A DNA stretch of 64,000 nt from DATKFM01 sp963851215 (GTDB lineage: Bacteria > Pseudomonadota > Alphaproteobacteria > Dongiales > Dongiaceae). The stretch is taken from NCBI GenBank assembly GCA_963851215.1, contig CAWKOG010000014.1, positions 404,972 through 468,971 of the forward strand. The letters are read 5' to 3'. A model generated the notes under the pieces. It was not told the origin of the DNA and ran no database searches. It saw only the letters and a list, made by a program, of their open reading frames with translations. The position numbers and the translations under genes were made by a program. Below are positions 26,833 through 34,570 of this stretch, in pieces; position 1 is the stretch's first letter, and the number at the start of each line of letters is the position of its first letter.

Positions 26833-27063
26833 ATGAGTGAAGAATCGCAGGCACTGCCCGAAAACAGAAACAACAAGCGCGAGCGGCTCGATACAGAGGT
26901 CCGATTGTATCAGCAGAACCGATGGGATGCCGAAACAGCAAAGATCGCCCGCCTTAAATCCCTCCGCCTGGCAAAGGAGGCTGAAGACCAGAGCGCCAGA
27001 CAAGCCGCTCAGCCGAAGCGCATCAGCAAGAAGAGCGGCGGCGATCGCCCCACGGCCGGATGA
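26833..27063 (+). CDS. Small charged hypothetical protein
   Basis: 76 residues with many Arg, Lys and Glu (NRNNKRERLDTEVRLYQQNR), predicted helical and soluble. GGAGC precedes the start. It follows the 27-residue peptide by 33 bases and precedes a zinc-ribbon gene by 61 bases, so the three may be one transcript. Family not recognised. Confidence 0.55.
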   Translation: MSEESQALPENRNNKRERLDTEVRLYQQNRWDAETAKIARLKSLRLAKEAEDQSARQAAQPKRISKKSGGDRPTAG

Positions 27064-27124
27064 GCAGCCTGCATCGGCAGCTCGTAATGCGCTGCCCTTG
27101 TTTGAATTCGAAGAGGAGGCCGTC

Positions 27125-27316
27125 ATGAGTTTTGTCTGTCAGCACTGCTATCGCAATGCATTCAAACTAACCACCAACTCAGCAGGCCGGACGATAATCA
27201 CCTGCCTGGGATGCCGAGTTCCCCTGCCGGTTCACACGCCTACCATAGTCAGCCTCCAACATCGCAGCGGTCGAGCACCTGGCCGCCGAGAGTGCATGCA
27301 ACTCGCCGTTGCCTGA
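27125..27316 (+). CDS. Small zinc-ribbon protein
   Basis: 63 residues with GAGGAGG before the ATG. Two cysteine pairs (CQHC near the N-terminus and CLGC about 25 residues on) form a likely zinc ribbon. It is clearly related to the protein at 59144-59335 (shared xCxxCYxxAFKxxxxSxGR pattern). Function unknown. Confidence 0.65.
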   Translation: MSFVCQHCYRNAFKLTTNSAGRTIITCLGCRVPLPVHTPTIVSLQHRSGRAPGRRECMQLAVA

Positions 27317-27372
27317 TCCTGGCGCCAAGGGCGCCGATAGGATCCGCCGATCCGGAACCGTGAAGCGTGGCG

Positions 27373-27813
27373 TCAGTCGATATTGCTATCGGTCTCGGCC
27401 AAGGCATTGGCTGCAGAATTGTCGATTTTGCGGGATAGCGCGGTAACGGCGCCGCCATAGGCCGCCAGGGCCTCGGCGCAGCGTTCCACCTGCGGGATCG
27501 GGAAGATCAGAATCACCGCTGAAGAAAGATCGGAAATGAACTGTTCCCCAAATCCGGGCTCCCTTTGCAAGCGATCGCGCACCGCCGCATGGAGGAATTC
27601 ACAGGCTTGGTCCTTGACTTCCTCGGCGGCGTAAACAGGCACTTCGAGACCGTTCGCGAGTTCCTCGGAGGACCGGACCATCGGATCGGCCTCCAATAGA
27701 AGCCGGCTTTCCTCGGACAAAATGTACAGAACGTTAGTGCCGCAGCCGGGCAACAGCATTGTTGCCGCCAACGAAACCGCGAGCCACCAAAATTGGGTCG
27801 GGAAAACGCTCAC
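27373..27813 (-). CDS. Putative lipoprotein
   Basis: 146 residues from the GTG at 27813, with GAAAGGG upstream; this start gives a compact signal peptide (FWWLAVSLAATMLLPGC) ending in a lipobox cysteine, whereas the longer frame does not. The mature part is soluble and mostly helical (SEELANGLEVPVYAAEEVK). Probably anchored to the inner or outer membrane, facing the periplasm. Family not recognised. Confidence 0.6.
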   Translation of the reverse strand: MSVFPTQFWWLAVSLAATMLLPGCGTNVLYILSEESRLLLEADPMVRSSEELANGLEVPVYAAEEVKDQACEFLHAAVRDRLQREPGFGEQFISDLSSAVILIFPIPQVERCAEALAAYGGAVTALSRKIDNSAANALAETDSNID

Positions 27814-28084
27814 CGGAGTACCCTTTCGAAGGGCATATGTGACCAGGGACAGCCTGGATGCCTCCACCTACTCTGATCTGGAACTTCTGGATATAGCCGC
27901 AATGGTAGTGGCACGGGCGGCGCCGCGAAGTTCACAACTGCACACAAACCTCGTTTTTGCAGCGCTTCCGTGCCTGCTGCAAAATTGTCAACAGGGGCAG
28001 GCAGGCCTAGCATGCGCGATAGCAAAGCTGCACGGTAGGCCGGCAATTCAAACCATTTGAAAGCTGAGCTGGAGGAGTGAAGCC

Positions 28085-28657
28085 ATGTCGATCTCATTGC
28101 ATGCGGCGGCGGAAGTCTTTCGCGACGCCATGCGGGAAACGGTGAAGCGGTATTCGCTTTGGTACCTGATCCAAGGCGTGCTGCTGGTCGTGGCCGGCGT
28201 TTTGGCGGTGATCTATCCCGTGGTTTCTTCGGTTGCCGTGGTCGTGCTGCTGGGGTGGCTGCTGATCGCCAGCGGCGTCCTGCAGGGCATCAGCCTGATC
28301 GGCGCCGGCCATGTGCCGCATTTCTGGCTGCAGCTCATTTCCGTCATTCTCGCCGTGCTCGTCGGGTTCCTGTTTCTGCGTGACCCGGCGCAGGGACTCC
28401 TGACGATTACCCTGCTTCTGATCGTCTTCTTCATGATCGAGGGCATCTCGAAGGTCGTGTTCGCGTTGACCATCAGGCCTTTCCCCAACTGGGGCTGGGT
28501 CCTGGCAAGCGGCCTCGTGGGAATGCTTCTTTCGGCGATATTGTGGGCCAGCCTTCCCGTAACGGCGCTATGGCTGATCGGGCTCCTGCTCGGAATTCAA
28601 TTGATCAGCGTAGGCGCTGCCATCGCGTACCTCGCCTGGCAGGTGCGGCGGAACTGA
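28085..28657 (+). CDS. hdeD: HdeD family acid-resistance membrane protein
   Basis: 190 residues, GGAGGAG before the ATG. Six hydrophobic helices (for example LIQGVLLVVAGVLAVIYP, AVVVLLGWLLIASGVLQG, LLIVFFMIEGISKVVFAL) and the LFLRDPAQGLLTITLLL segment match the HdeD/DUF308 family. Inner-membrane protein linked to acid stress in enterobacteria; its mechanism is not known. Single gene followed by a stem-loop. Confidence 0.9.
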   Translation: MSISLHAAAEVFRDAMRETVKRYSLWYLIQGVLLVVAGVLAVIYPVVSSVAVVVLLGWLLIASGVLQGISLIGAGHVPHFWLQLISVILAVLVGFLFLRDPAQGLLTITLLLIVFFMIEGISKVVFALTIRPFPNWGWVLASGLVGMLLSAILWASLPVTALWLIGLLLGIQLISVGAAIAYLAWQVRRN

Positions 28658-28713
28658 GCCCTTCGGTGGGAAATTAACCGGTTCGACGGAGCATTGCCTT
28701 TTGTCAGCAAAAT

Positions 28714-28751
28714 GGGGACGGGCACCCCGTGTTGCGGCGAAGCCTGTCCCC
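28714..28751 (+). terminator. Probable terminator after hdeD
   Basis: GGGGACGGGC pairs with GCCTGTCCCC (one G-U) around a loop, 57 bases past the stop, followed by a mixed T-rich tail (GGTCTTTCGG). The U tract is poor, so termination may be partial. Confidence 0.4.
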
Positions 28752-28869
28752 GGTCTTTCGGTTAGTTCCTGCCGGTCACTCCGTAGCCAGCATGACGTTC
28801 TTCATCAGCGAGCGGACGCTGCGGCAATAGGAGTAGTTGGCGCCCATGCGCAGGCCGGTTGAGAATTTG

Positions 28870-29345
28870 GAAATGACTTCGCCGACGTCATCATTGAGGA
28901 TCTGACAAACCGACTTGTCGCGCCTGGCCGGCATCTTCGTGATCTCCCGCAACACCGCCTTCACCTACAAGGGCAAGGCGGCGCAAATCGCGGAGGAGCT
29001 AGGGTGCGCTACATCCTCGAAGGAAGCGTGCGGCGGGGCGGCGATGAGGCTCGGATCAACGCCCGGCTTATCGATGCCCTTAGCGGCGGCCATGTGTGGA
29101 TTGATAGCTACGACGGCTCGATCGCCGACATCTTCGCGCTCCAGGACAAGGTCACCAACGCCATCGTCGATGCCCTGGCGCTGCGCCTGACCAATGTGGA
29201 GCAGCTAGCTCTGAACCAGCACGAGACAGCCACCGGCGGCCTACGACGCGTTGCTGCGCGACTGGGAGCACTATCGCCGCACCACGCCTGAGGACTATGC
29301 GAAAGCCATTCCGTTCCTTGAGGAAGCGGCGAGGCAATACTGCAC
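28870..29345 (+). pseudogene. Adenylate/guanylate cyclase remnant, internal fragment with frameshifts
   Basis: Pieces of the TolB-like region that follows the catalytic domain in Bradyrhizobium-type class III cyclases are read in successive frames: DFADVIIEDLT, then RLAGIFVISRNTAFTYKG, then VRYILEGSVRRGGDEARI to ALQDKVTNAIVDALAL, then PPAAYDALLRDWEHYRR to FLEEAARQY. At least three single-base shifts (near 28905, 29003 and 29230) separate them. There is no start and no catalytic domain. Together with the cyclase N-terminus fused to the Sel1 gene, it shows cyclase debris in two places. Confidence 0.75.
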
Positions 29346-29388
29346 ACATGACTGCGTGAATGAACGCCGATGATCTAACTGCCGGTGT

Positions 29389-29911
29389 TTGATGATTGGA
29401 GCCGCTGGCTCGGGCATGAGCGGCGCTACTCGCGGCACACGCTATGAGCCCATCAATTGGACTTCTCCTAATTCGCGTGGTTTATGTCTGCGTCTGAGTA
29501 GCGATCCGTTTAGGATCAGCTTGCGCAAATACAGCGGTGACTTGGAGTACGACCAGATGCAATCATTCAATGATGGGCTGCCTTACCACGGTTCTAGTGA
29601 CATGCAGGGCGGCAAGCTTAAAGGAGCGACAGGCGAGACCGACTATTTCTATTTCTTTTGTCCGAAGTGTCCCGACGACTACGCCATGAGAATCTTGGAG
29701 TACAAAATCCACACTCCACAGCGTGAGAACGAGTACAACGAATTCTACCAAGAGTAAGGCGAAATATGGGTTCACTCTCGCGTTCAATTTGCATTGCGAG
29801 AAATGCGGCCATGACGATTTCGTAAAGGTATCGAACACCGCGTGGCAAGGCGGGACGCATCGCGAGATGCTGGCGAAAGTGGGCGCCTCACAAGAGATAG
29901 AAGTGATCTAG
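29389..29911 (+). pseudogene. Hypothetical zinc-ribbon protein, frameshifted
   Basis: The first frame (to 29757) contains FYFFCPKCPDDYAMRILEYK and stops shortly after YNEFYQE. The protein continues in another frame with KYGFTLAFNLHCEKCGHDDF to 29911. Joined, the CPKC and CEKC pairs make one metal-binding domain. One missing base near 29750 explains the split. Start uncertain (29389 or 29416). Family not recognised. Confidence 0.5.
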
Positions 29912-30082
29912 CGGTCGCGCCGATGATTCAATAGCGACCGCCGCCAGGGCTCGCACCCGTAACCCCGGCAAGCGCGCGGCTCATTGACCAACCCCCTGAT
30001 TTTCTTGCTTAACGAGACGCACCCATTTCGTCGAACCCATAGTATAATATGGGCGACTCGCCTGTGATGTGGAACTCAGACG

Positions 30083-30736
30083 ATGGCACGTGAGAAATTT
30101 CAACAAATCGATGCCCAATCCTTCCTTGCATCCGTTGGGCCCGGAAAAACCGACGCAAAATACCAACGCGAGCAACCGATCTTCCGCCAGGGGGAGGCCG
30201 CCGATGCGGTTTTCTATATTGAGCAGGGCAAGGTCCAAATCACCGTTGTCTCGGAGGAAGGCAAGGAACGAGTCGTTGCCATGCTGGAGCCGGGACAGTT
30301 CTTCGGCGAGGGATGCATGGCCGGGCAGTCTTTGCACCTGGCGACAGCAAGCGCGATGACAGAGTGTGCGATGGTCAGGATTGAGAAGAATACGATGATA
30401 CGCGCGCTTCGGGACGATCCGAAATTCTCTCAGGTGTTCATGGCATTCCTGCTGTCCCACAATGCCCAGATCGAAGCGGATCTGGTCGATCAGCTGTTCA
30501 ATTCAAGCGAGAAGCGCCTGGCGCGCGTTCTCCTAATGCTTGCCAATTTTGGCAAGGACGCGAAGCTGGAGACCGTCATAGCTCCGATCAATCAGGAGAT
30601 ATTGGCGGCAAAGGTGGGTACGACCCGGTCCCGCGTCAACTTCTTCATGAACAAGTTCCGCAAGCTCGGCTTCATCGAATACAACGGCACTTTGAAGGTC
30701 CACACGTCGCTTCTCAACGTGATTGTTCACGACTAG
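30083..30736 (+). CDS. Crp/Fnr family transcriptional regulator
   Basis: 217 residues. The N-terminal cyclic-nucleotide-binding fold is clear (PIFRQGEAADAVFYIEQGKV, EGKERVVAMLEPGQFFGEGC). A dimerisation helix and a C-terminal winged helix follow (INQEILAAKVGTTRSRVNFF as recognition region). No Fnr-type cysteine cluster is seen, so it is not an oxygen-sensing Fnr. Ligand unknown. Monocistronic; divergent from nothing. Confidence 0.92.
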   Translation: MAREKFQQIDAQSFLASVGPGKTDAKYQREQPIFRQGEAADAVFYIEQGKVQITVVSEEGKERVVAMLEPGQFFGEGCMAGQSLHLATASAMTECAMVRIEKNTMIRALRDDPKFSQVFMAFLLSHNAQIEADLVDQLFNSSEKRLARVLLMLANFGKDAKLETVIAPINQEILAAKVGTTRSRVNFFMNKFRKLGFIEYNGTLKVHTSLLNVIVHD

Positions 30737-30792
30737 GACCGTTCGCGGGTTGCCGCGCTGGCGCGTCGCCTAATTCGATTCAACCGCTCTAT

Positions 30793-30924
30793 CTACGGAT
30801 CTTGAGTGATGCGCTCATCGCTCCATCGCCATTTGCCGTCATGGTGGAGAATCCATTCGCATCCATCGCAGGTAAATCGAACATCGCGGAAATCGTGGTA
30901 ATACCATAGGCCGCCATCGCTCAT
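30793..30924 (-). CDS. 43-residue hypothetical protein
   Basis: Composition is protein-like: MSDGGLWYYHDFRDVRFTCD, then GCEWILHHDGKWRWSDERI. Rich in Trp, His and Asp with one CxxC pair. No clear ribosome site, but it starts 28 bases after the stop of the minus-strand frame at 30952-31356, so the two could be coupled. Confidence 0.35.
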   Translation of the reverse strand: MSDGGLWYYHDFRDVRFTCDGCEWILHHDGKWRWSDERITQDP

Positions 30925-30951
30925 TTGCTGCAGCGCACGTCTTTCTTCAGC

Positions 30952-31356
30952 TTAAACATGGGGCAAAGGCGGCGACTTGCGCCGTGTCATACAAAATATA
31001 CTCCTCGCGTTCTGCATAGTTCTCGAGGCAACTCGAATCTGTGATTGGCTCAGGCCGAACAATGCCAGCACGGCGACAACCATGACGGCAAACCCAAGAA
31101 TCGGGTCATCCCCAGGCCAGAGTTGTCCGGCTTTGTCGGCAAATGATTCATCTGGCGAATGTGGCCGGCCTGCTCTGGCCGCCGCGTTCTTAGCCGGATG
31201 TGCAATTTTGTACAAACTCTCGGCCGATGCACCTGTTAGATCTTCGGCTAGGTATGAGACCCCGCAATGTCGCTCATACTCACTGCACTTTGCCTCGGCC
31301 GTGAGGTCGGGGCCTTTTCTTGCCAGCGGTCCGGCCGCCATGCCAACCTTGGCCAT
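30952..31356 (-). CDS. Hypothetical protein with one membrane helix
   Basis: 134 residues. A hydrophobic segment near residues 88-102 (ILGFAVMVVAVLALFGL) would span the membrane; the rest is polar. Its 5' end touches the divergent gene at 31355. No family recognised and start uncertain (31356 or 31341). Confidence 0.35.
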   Translation of the reverse strand: MAKVGMAAGPLARKGPDLTAEAKCSEYERHCGVSYLAEDLTGASAESLYKIAHPAKNAAARAGRPHSPDESFADKAGQLWPGDDPILGFAVMVVAVLALFGLSQSQIRVASRTMQNARSIFCMTRRKSPPLPHV

Positions 31357-31555
31357 GGATTCGGAACTTGCCGCCGTCGCTGCCGCCTATCGCCATGCCC
31401 GGGAAACCGGCAAGGGAGAGTTTCAGGCGCGAGCCGAAGCCAAGCGCGTCTACTGCGAGCGCCATCCCGAGGCCGGCCCGGGGATGTCCCGGATGGTGGC
31501 GATCCTGATCCATGAGGCCAGCTCGAATGGGATGCTGGGGCCGCGGCGATCCTAG
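31355..31555 (+). CDS. Small hypothetical protein
   Basis: 66 residues from the ATG at 31355 (MDSELAAVAAAYRHARETGK); an ATG at 31340 is in frame. Helical, with EFQARAEAKRVYCERHPE in the middle. Similar short proteins occur in Bradyrhizobium genomes as I recall. No function known. Confidence 0.45.
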   Translation: MDSELAAVAAAYRHARETGKGEFQARAEAKRVYCERHPEAGPGMSRMVAILIHEASSNGMLGPRRS

Positions 31556-31633
31556 GCCGACTATCCACTTTTGAACAGACTCCCAGCTGGCGCACCGCTA
31601 GCTCTATCGCAAATTCAAAGTCAGGAGACTGCC

Positions 31634-31882
31634 GTGGCAACTGAGTTATCCAACAACACCCTGCATAAGCTGCATGCGGCGCTCTATCACGAATGGCCGT
31701 CTTCGGATGAAGTTTTCCAGACCAACTATCGCGACGCCCTCAAGCGTTGGTTCACAAATCTATCCGCCGGTGACAAGATGACAACGAAAACCGCGCGTAG
31801 GGCTTTCGACCGAGGGGACGATGCGGGAGCCTCGGCGACTGCAGCTGCACTTCCTCCGGCGCCGGTGTGTCCGCTGATATGA
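31634..31882 (+). CDS. Small hypothetical protein
   Basis: 82 residues from a GTG preceded by AGGAG. The first 60 residues look genuine (LSNNTLHKLHAALYHEWPSS, DALKRWFTNLSAGDK). The last bases (GGCGCCGGTGTGTCCGCTG, then TATGAAGGTGGG) recur almost unchanged at 33156-33188, so the 3' end lies in a small repeated element. Confidence 0.45.
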   Translation: MATELSNNTLHKLHAALYHEWPSSDEVFQTNYRDALKRWFTNLSAGDKMTTKTARRAFDRGDDAGASATAAALPPAPVCPLI

Positions 31883-32003
31883 AGGTGGGAGAGGTCCAAA
31901 TAGCCGTCGATTGCGCCCGGTTTTATTTCATGACGACTGCGGACGCGGATCTGTTTCGCTGGCGGTGGCTTGCTGAGTGGGTGCCGCAATTGCGGAAAGC
32001 TTG

Positions 32004-32318
32004 ATGCGTATAAATTGTAGGCACACCATGGCCGGCGCTATTCGGGCAGTTGGATTCGTAATACTTCTTGCAACCACCGGCTCAGCAAGCGCCGGAGAGT
32101 CGACCTGGATACTTGACGCACAGGCTGAATCCGCGAGCCTAGCGCGGACCGGTTGGCAATTCCTGGATACGACCGGCTTGAGTTGGCCCGACGGCCGCCA
32201 AGCAGTAGTCACGTTCTGGCAATCATCCGGCGGCGACGTTGCTAGATGCATCGACTACTACAATTCAAACATGCAAGCCTCCGGCAGCATCTGCTATCGA
32301 TCCGGAGTACAGAAATAG
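32004..32318 (+). CDS. Small secreted protein
   Basis: 104 residues from the ATG at 32004 (GGAAAG upstream). A signal peptide (MAGAIRAVGFVILLATTGSA, cleaved after SASA) is followed by a short soluble domain with two cysteines (ARCIDYYNSN and SGSICYRS) that could form a disulphide. Periplasmic or secreted. Family not recognised. Confidence 0.6.
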   Translation: MRINCRHTMAGAIRAVGFVILLATTGSASAGESTWILDAQAESASLARTGWQFLDTTGLSWPDGRQAVVTFWQSSGGDVARCIDYYNSNMQASGSICYRSGVQK

Positions 32319-32421
32319 TCCACCGAGCGGCGCTGTCGAACACCCGCTGTGGTCTGCGGTACAGAACCATCGGCACCGGGGTTACAGGTGAGAAAATGTC
32401 CACTGCGTGGAGGAACCTGCA

Positions 32422-32859
32422 ATGATCGGTGAAATTGCCGCCGCAGCATCACGGATTGATGTCGCCATGCACCTTGCGAGAGGCGCCAAAACTGCGGCCG
32501 ATGCCCTGGGCGATGCAGGGATGAAATTCAAGATCGCAGATATCTATTCTGCGCTATCCGATATCAAGGCCGCCATTGCCGACGCTGAGGTCGGCTTTGC
32601 CGCAAAGGACAAGGAAATAGATAGGTTGAAGCAACAGTTTCAGCGGATGGAATCTGATACCGTAGAACTCGCCCCTTACCGCTTCCGGAAATCGGCTAGT
32701 GACGGCCAGCCTGCTGGGCGTCCGTTCTGTCCCAGATGTTTGGAAGTGGACGGCTACTTGATCCTTACTGAACGTGCCAAGCGGTCAGGGCCAAGCGTGT
32801 TCTGTCCGCAGTGTAAGACAAATTATAACGGCCTGCCTAACTTTGGCTCGGATGGGTAG
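32422..32859 (+). CDS. Coiled-coil zinc-ribbon protein
   Basis: 145 residues, GGAGG before the ATG at 32422. Residues 1-80 are helical with heptads (KDKEIDRLKQQFQRMESD). The C-terminal 50 carry two cysteine pairs (CPRC and CPQC) of a zinc ribbon. Proteins of this form occur beside prophage and island genes. Cytoplasmic; function unknown. Confidence 0.65.
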   Translation: MIGEIAAAASRIDVAMHLARGAKTAADALGDAGMKFKIADIYSALSDIKAAIADAEVGFAAKDKEIDRLKQQFQRMESDTVELAPYRFRKSASDGQPAGRPFCPRCLEVDGYLILTERAKRSGPSVFCPQCKTNYNGLPNFGSDG

Positions 32860-32922
32860 CGGGCGATTCAATTGAACTGGCTCGATAGAAGAGCGGTTCG
32901 CCTGCTTGGATTGGGGAGGCAA

Positions 32923-33180
32923 ATGGGGAAGGATACGACAGACATTGAAAGCGACTTCCCCCGCGGGAGAATTGCCCTATAGCGGTTCCATCGCTGCCGC
33001 ATCGTTGTTTTTCGGACTATTGACTCGCGTGCTGACCTTTCATTCTTCATGGCGGGGTACGATCCAGGTCCGCTTTGGGTCAGCCTGGCTGTGATGCAAG
33101 CGTATAGCGTCGAGCACCCAGACAACGCGGAGAATCTCGCCGCAATGCCGCCGCTGGCGCCGGTTTGCCCGCTGTTATGA
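32923..33180 (+). pseudogene. Small open frame interrupted by TAG
   Basis: GGGGAGG precedes the ATG. The frame MGKDTTDIESDFPRGRIAL stops at TAG (32980-32982) but continues in the same frame for 65 codons (RFHRCRIVVFRTIDSRADL, MAGYDPGPLWVSLAVMQAY) to 33180. The end (MPPLAPVCPLL) is the same repeated tail as in the gene at 31634. Probably a nonsense-broken small gene. Confidence 0.35.
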
Positions 33181-33234
33181 AAGTAGGTTTGGTCTGAGTA
33201 ACTCCGGTCGGATATTGCCAGCGGCTAATGAATC

Positions 33235-33438
33235 ATGAAACAGGCAATGCCTAACCGCCGCATTGTTGACCAGATCGCAGCCATCAGGCGCAAACTGACT
33301 GCGTTGTATGGTCGGTTTGATCGAGCCGAGGCGGTTTGGAACTATGAAAAGTCGGGCATCATCCAGCGCAGGATCGCGCGGAGGCTGTTGGAGTTGGAAG
33401 ACTTGGACAGAATACGTAGCAACGTGCCGCTGACTTAG
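33235..33438 (+). CDS. Small basic hypothetical protein
   Basis: 67 residues, very rich in Arg and predicted helical (IVDQIAAIRRKLTALYGRFD, GIIQRRIARRLLELEDL). Weak ribosome site. Could bind nucleic acid; not recognised. Confidence 0.35.
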   Translation: MKQAMPNRRIVDQIAAIRRKLTALYGRFDRAEAVWNYEKSGIIQRRIARRLLELEDLDRIRSNVPLT

Positions 33439-33491
33439 CACCTACAGCGCCCGCGTATCTGAGAAACGCTGCCGGAGGTTTCTCTGGGCCT

Positions 33492-33617
33492 CTAGAATGG
33501 ATACTTCGGCGCCGCCGGTAGACTTGCGGCCATCCTCTCGGCGGCCTTAAAATGCGCGAAGCGGTACTCATCAACCACGGCAATACATAGTTCCTGCTGC
33601 TCGCGGCATTCGGACAA
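33492..33617 (-). CDS. 41-residue hypothetical protein, paralogue of the frame at 58662
   Basis: TTG start at 33617, just after the hsp20 terminator hairpin. The sequence CREQQELCIAVVDEYRFAHF, then KAAERMAASLPAAPKYPF closely matches a frame at 58662-58850 (EQQESSVAVVDAYRLAHWKA, then AERKASTLPAAPKWPL). Two similar copies in one window argue that this is a real small gene family. Confidence 0.45.
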   Translation of the reverse strand: MSECREQQELCIAVVDEYRFAHFKAAERMAASLPAAPKYPF

Positions 33618-33623
33618 AATGAA

Positions 33624-33646
33624 AGCGCCCCGAAAACCGGGGCGCT
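33624..33646 (-). terminator. Terminator of the hsp20 gene
   Basis: Minus-strand stem AGCGCCCC/GGGGCGCT around a GGTTTTC loop, 24 bases past the hsp20 stop, followed by TTCATTTTG. Confidence 0.75.
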
Positions 33647-33669
33647 CCCAAAGTCAAACCTTTGCAACG

Positions 33670-34140
33670 TCAGGCAGCGAGCTGGGTTGGCTTGATCTCC
33701 AGCGCCAGGCGGGAACTGGCGATCGGAATCACCCGCGACTTCATCGCCTCCGGGATCTCACGTGCGAGTTCAATATGCAGGAGCCCGTTCTCCAGGCTTG
33801 CACCTTTGACTTCCACATACTCGGCGAGCTGGAAGCTGCGCTCGAAGTTGCGCGCGGCAATGCCCCGGTAGAGCAGACCGCCGGTCTTCTCCTCTTCGGT
33901 CAACGACTTCTGGCCGAGGATGGTCAGTGTGCCTTCCTTCGCTTCGATCGAGATATCAGCATTGGTGAAGCCGGCGACAGCTAGCGAAATGGCATAGGTG
34001 TCCTCGCCGGTTCGCACGATATTGTAGGGCGGGTAGCTCGACGCCGAGTTATCCACGCTACTGAGCTGGTCGAGCGTGGAGAACAGTCGTTCGAAGCCGA
34101 CCGTCGAACGGTAGAAGGGAGCAAAATCGAATGTCCGCAT
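33670..34140 (-). CDS. Small heat-shock protein Hsp20 (alpha-crystallin family)
   Basis: 156 residues. The alpha-crystallin domain is complete: PPYNIVRTGEDTYAISLAVA, FTNADISIEAKEGTLTI, RGIAARNFERSFQL and the ASLENGLLHIEL motif. The N-terminus MRTFDFAPFYRSTVGFERLF is typical of rhizobial class A (IbpA-like) proteins. It would form oligomers that hold unfolded proteins. The upstream leader can fold over its AGGAGG (see separate entry), and a terminator follows. Confidence 0.93.
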   Translation of the reverse strand: MRTFDFAPFYRSTVGFERLFSTLDQLSSVDNSASSYPPYNIVRTGEDTYAISLAVAGFTNADISIEAKEGTLTILGQKSLTEEEKTGGLLYRGIAARNFERSFQLAEYVEVKGASLENGLLHIELAREIPEAMKSRVIPIASSRLALEIKPTQLAA

Positions 34141-34143
34141 GGC

Positions 34144-34195
34144 ATGACCTCCTCTAGATGAGCGACATGCGAAGGGTCCGCCCTTCAGAGGGCTG
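34144..34195 (-). promoter_or_regulatory. Possible RNA thermometer in the hsp20 leader (ROSE-like)
   Basis: In the minus-strand RNA, GACCCUUC (34178-34171) can pair with GGAGGUC (34152-34146) with one bulged C, covering the Shine-Dalgarno bases. Just upstream is a perfect GCCCU/AGGGC hairpin (34193-34180). Weak, bulged pairing at the ribosome site is the ROSE pattern that controls rhizobial small heat-shock genes. Drawn by eye; energies were not computed. Confidence 0.45.
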
Positions 34196-34570
34196 GATCT
34201 TCCGTATCACGCAGCCTGATGGCCTGCGCATTCTGTATTTAAGCAGTTCTCTTGGCCCAACAAGAGGAAAATAAAAGTATTTTCCCCGATATTACTCGAC
34301 AATTTCTTGTTATGTTGTCAGGGGGACTACAAGCGTACGAGTTATTATTAAATCGCAGCCAGTATTCTCGAATCGAATTAGGAGAACAACTGGCGGGTCG
34401 GGATGGCGGGCGCCCCGATAAGCGTTATCAGCCTCGAGGCTGGGTAGCTTGCATGGGCCGCCGGGAATAGGCTAGCCGCGGCCTTTGTCTCTTCTGCCAG
34501 CAATTGCGACGCAAACACGGTAGGCGCCATACCGCGGCTCAATTTTTTTTGAAAGCAATGGAGACGGGTA

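Noticed and set aside
28776..28964. 62-codon minus-strand frame
   Set aside because: Half of it is antisense to recognisable cyclase remnant; no ribosome site.
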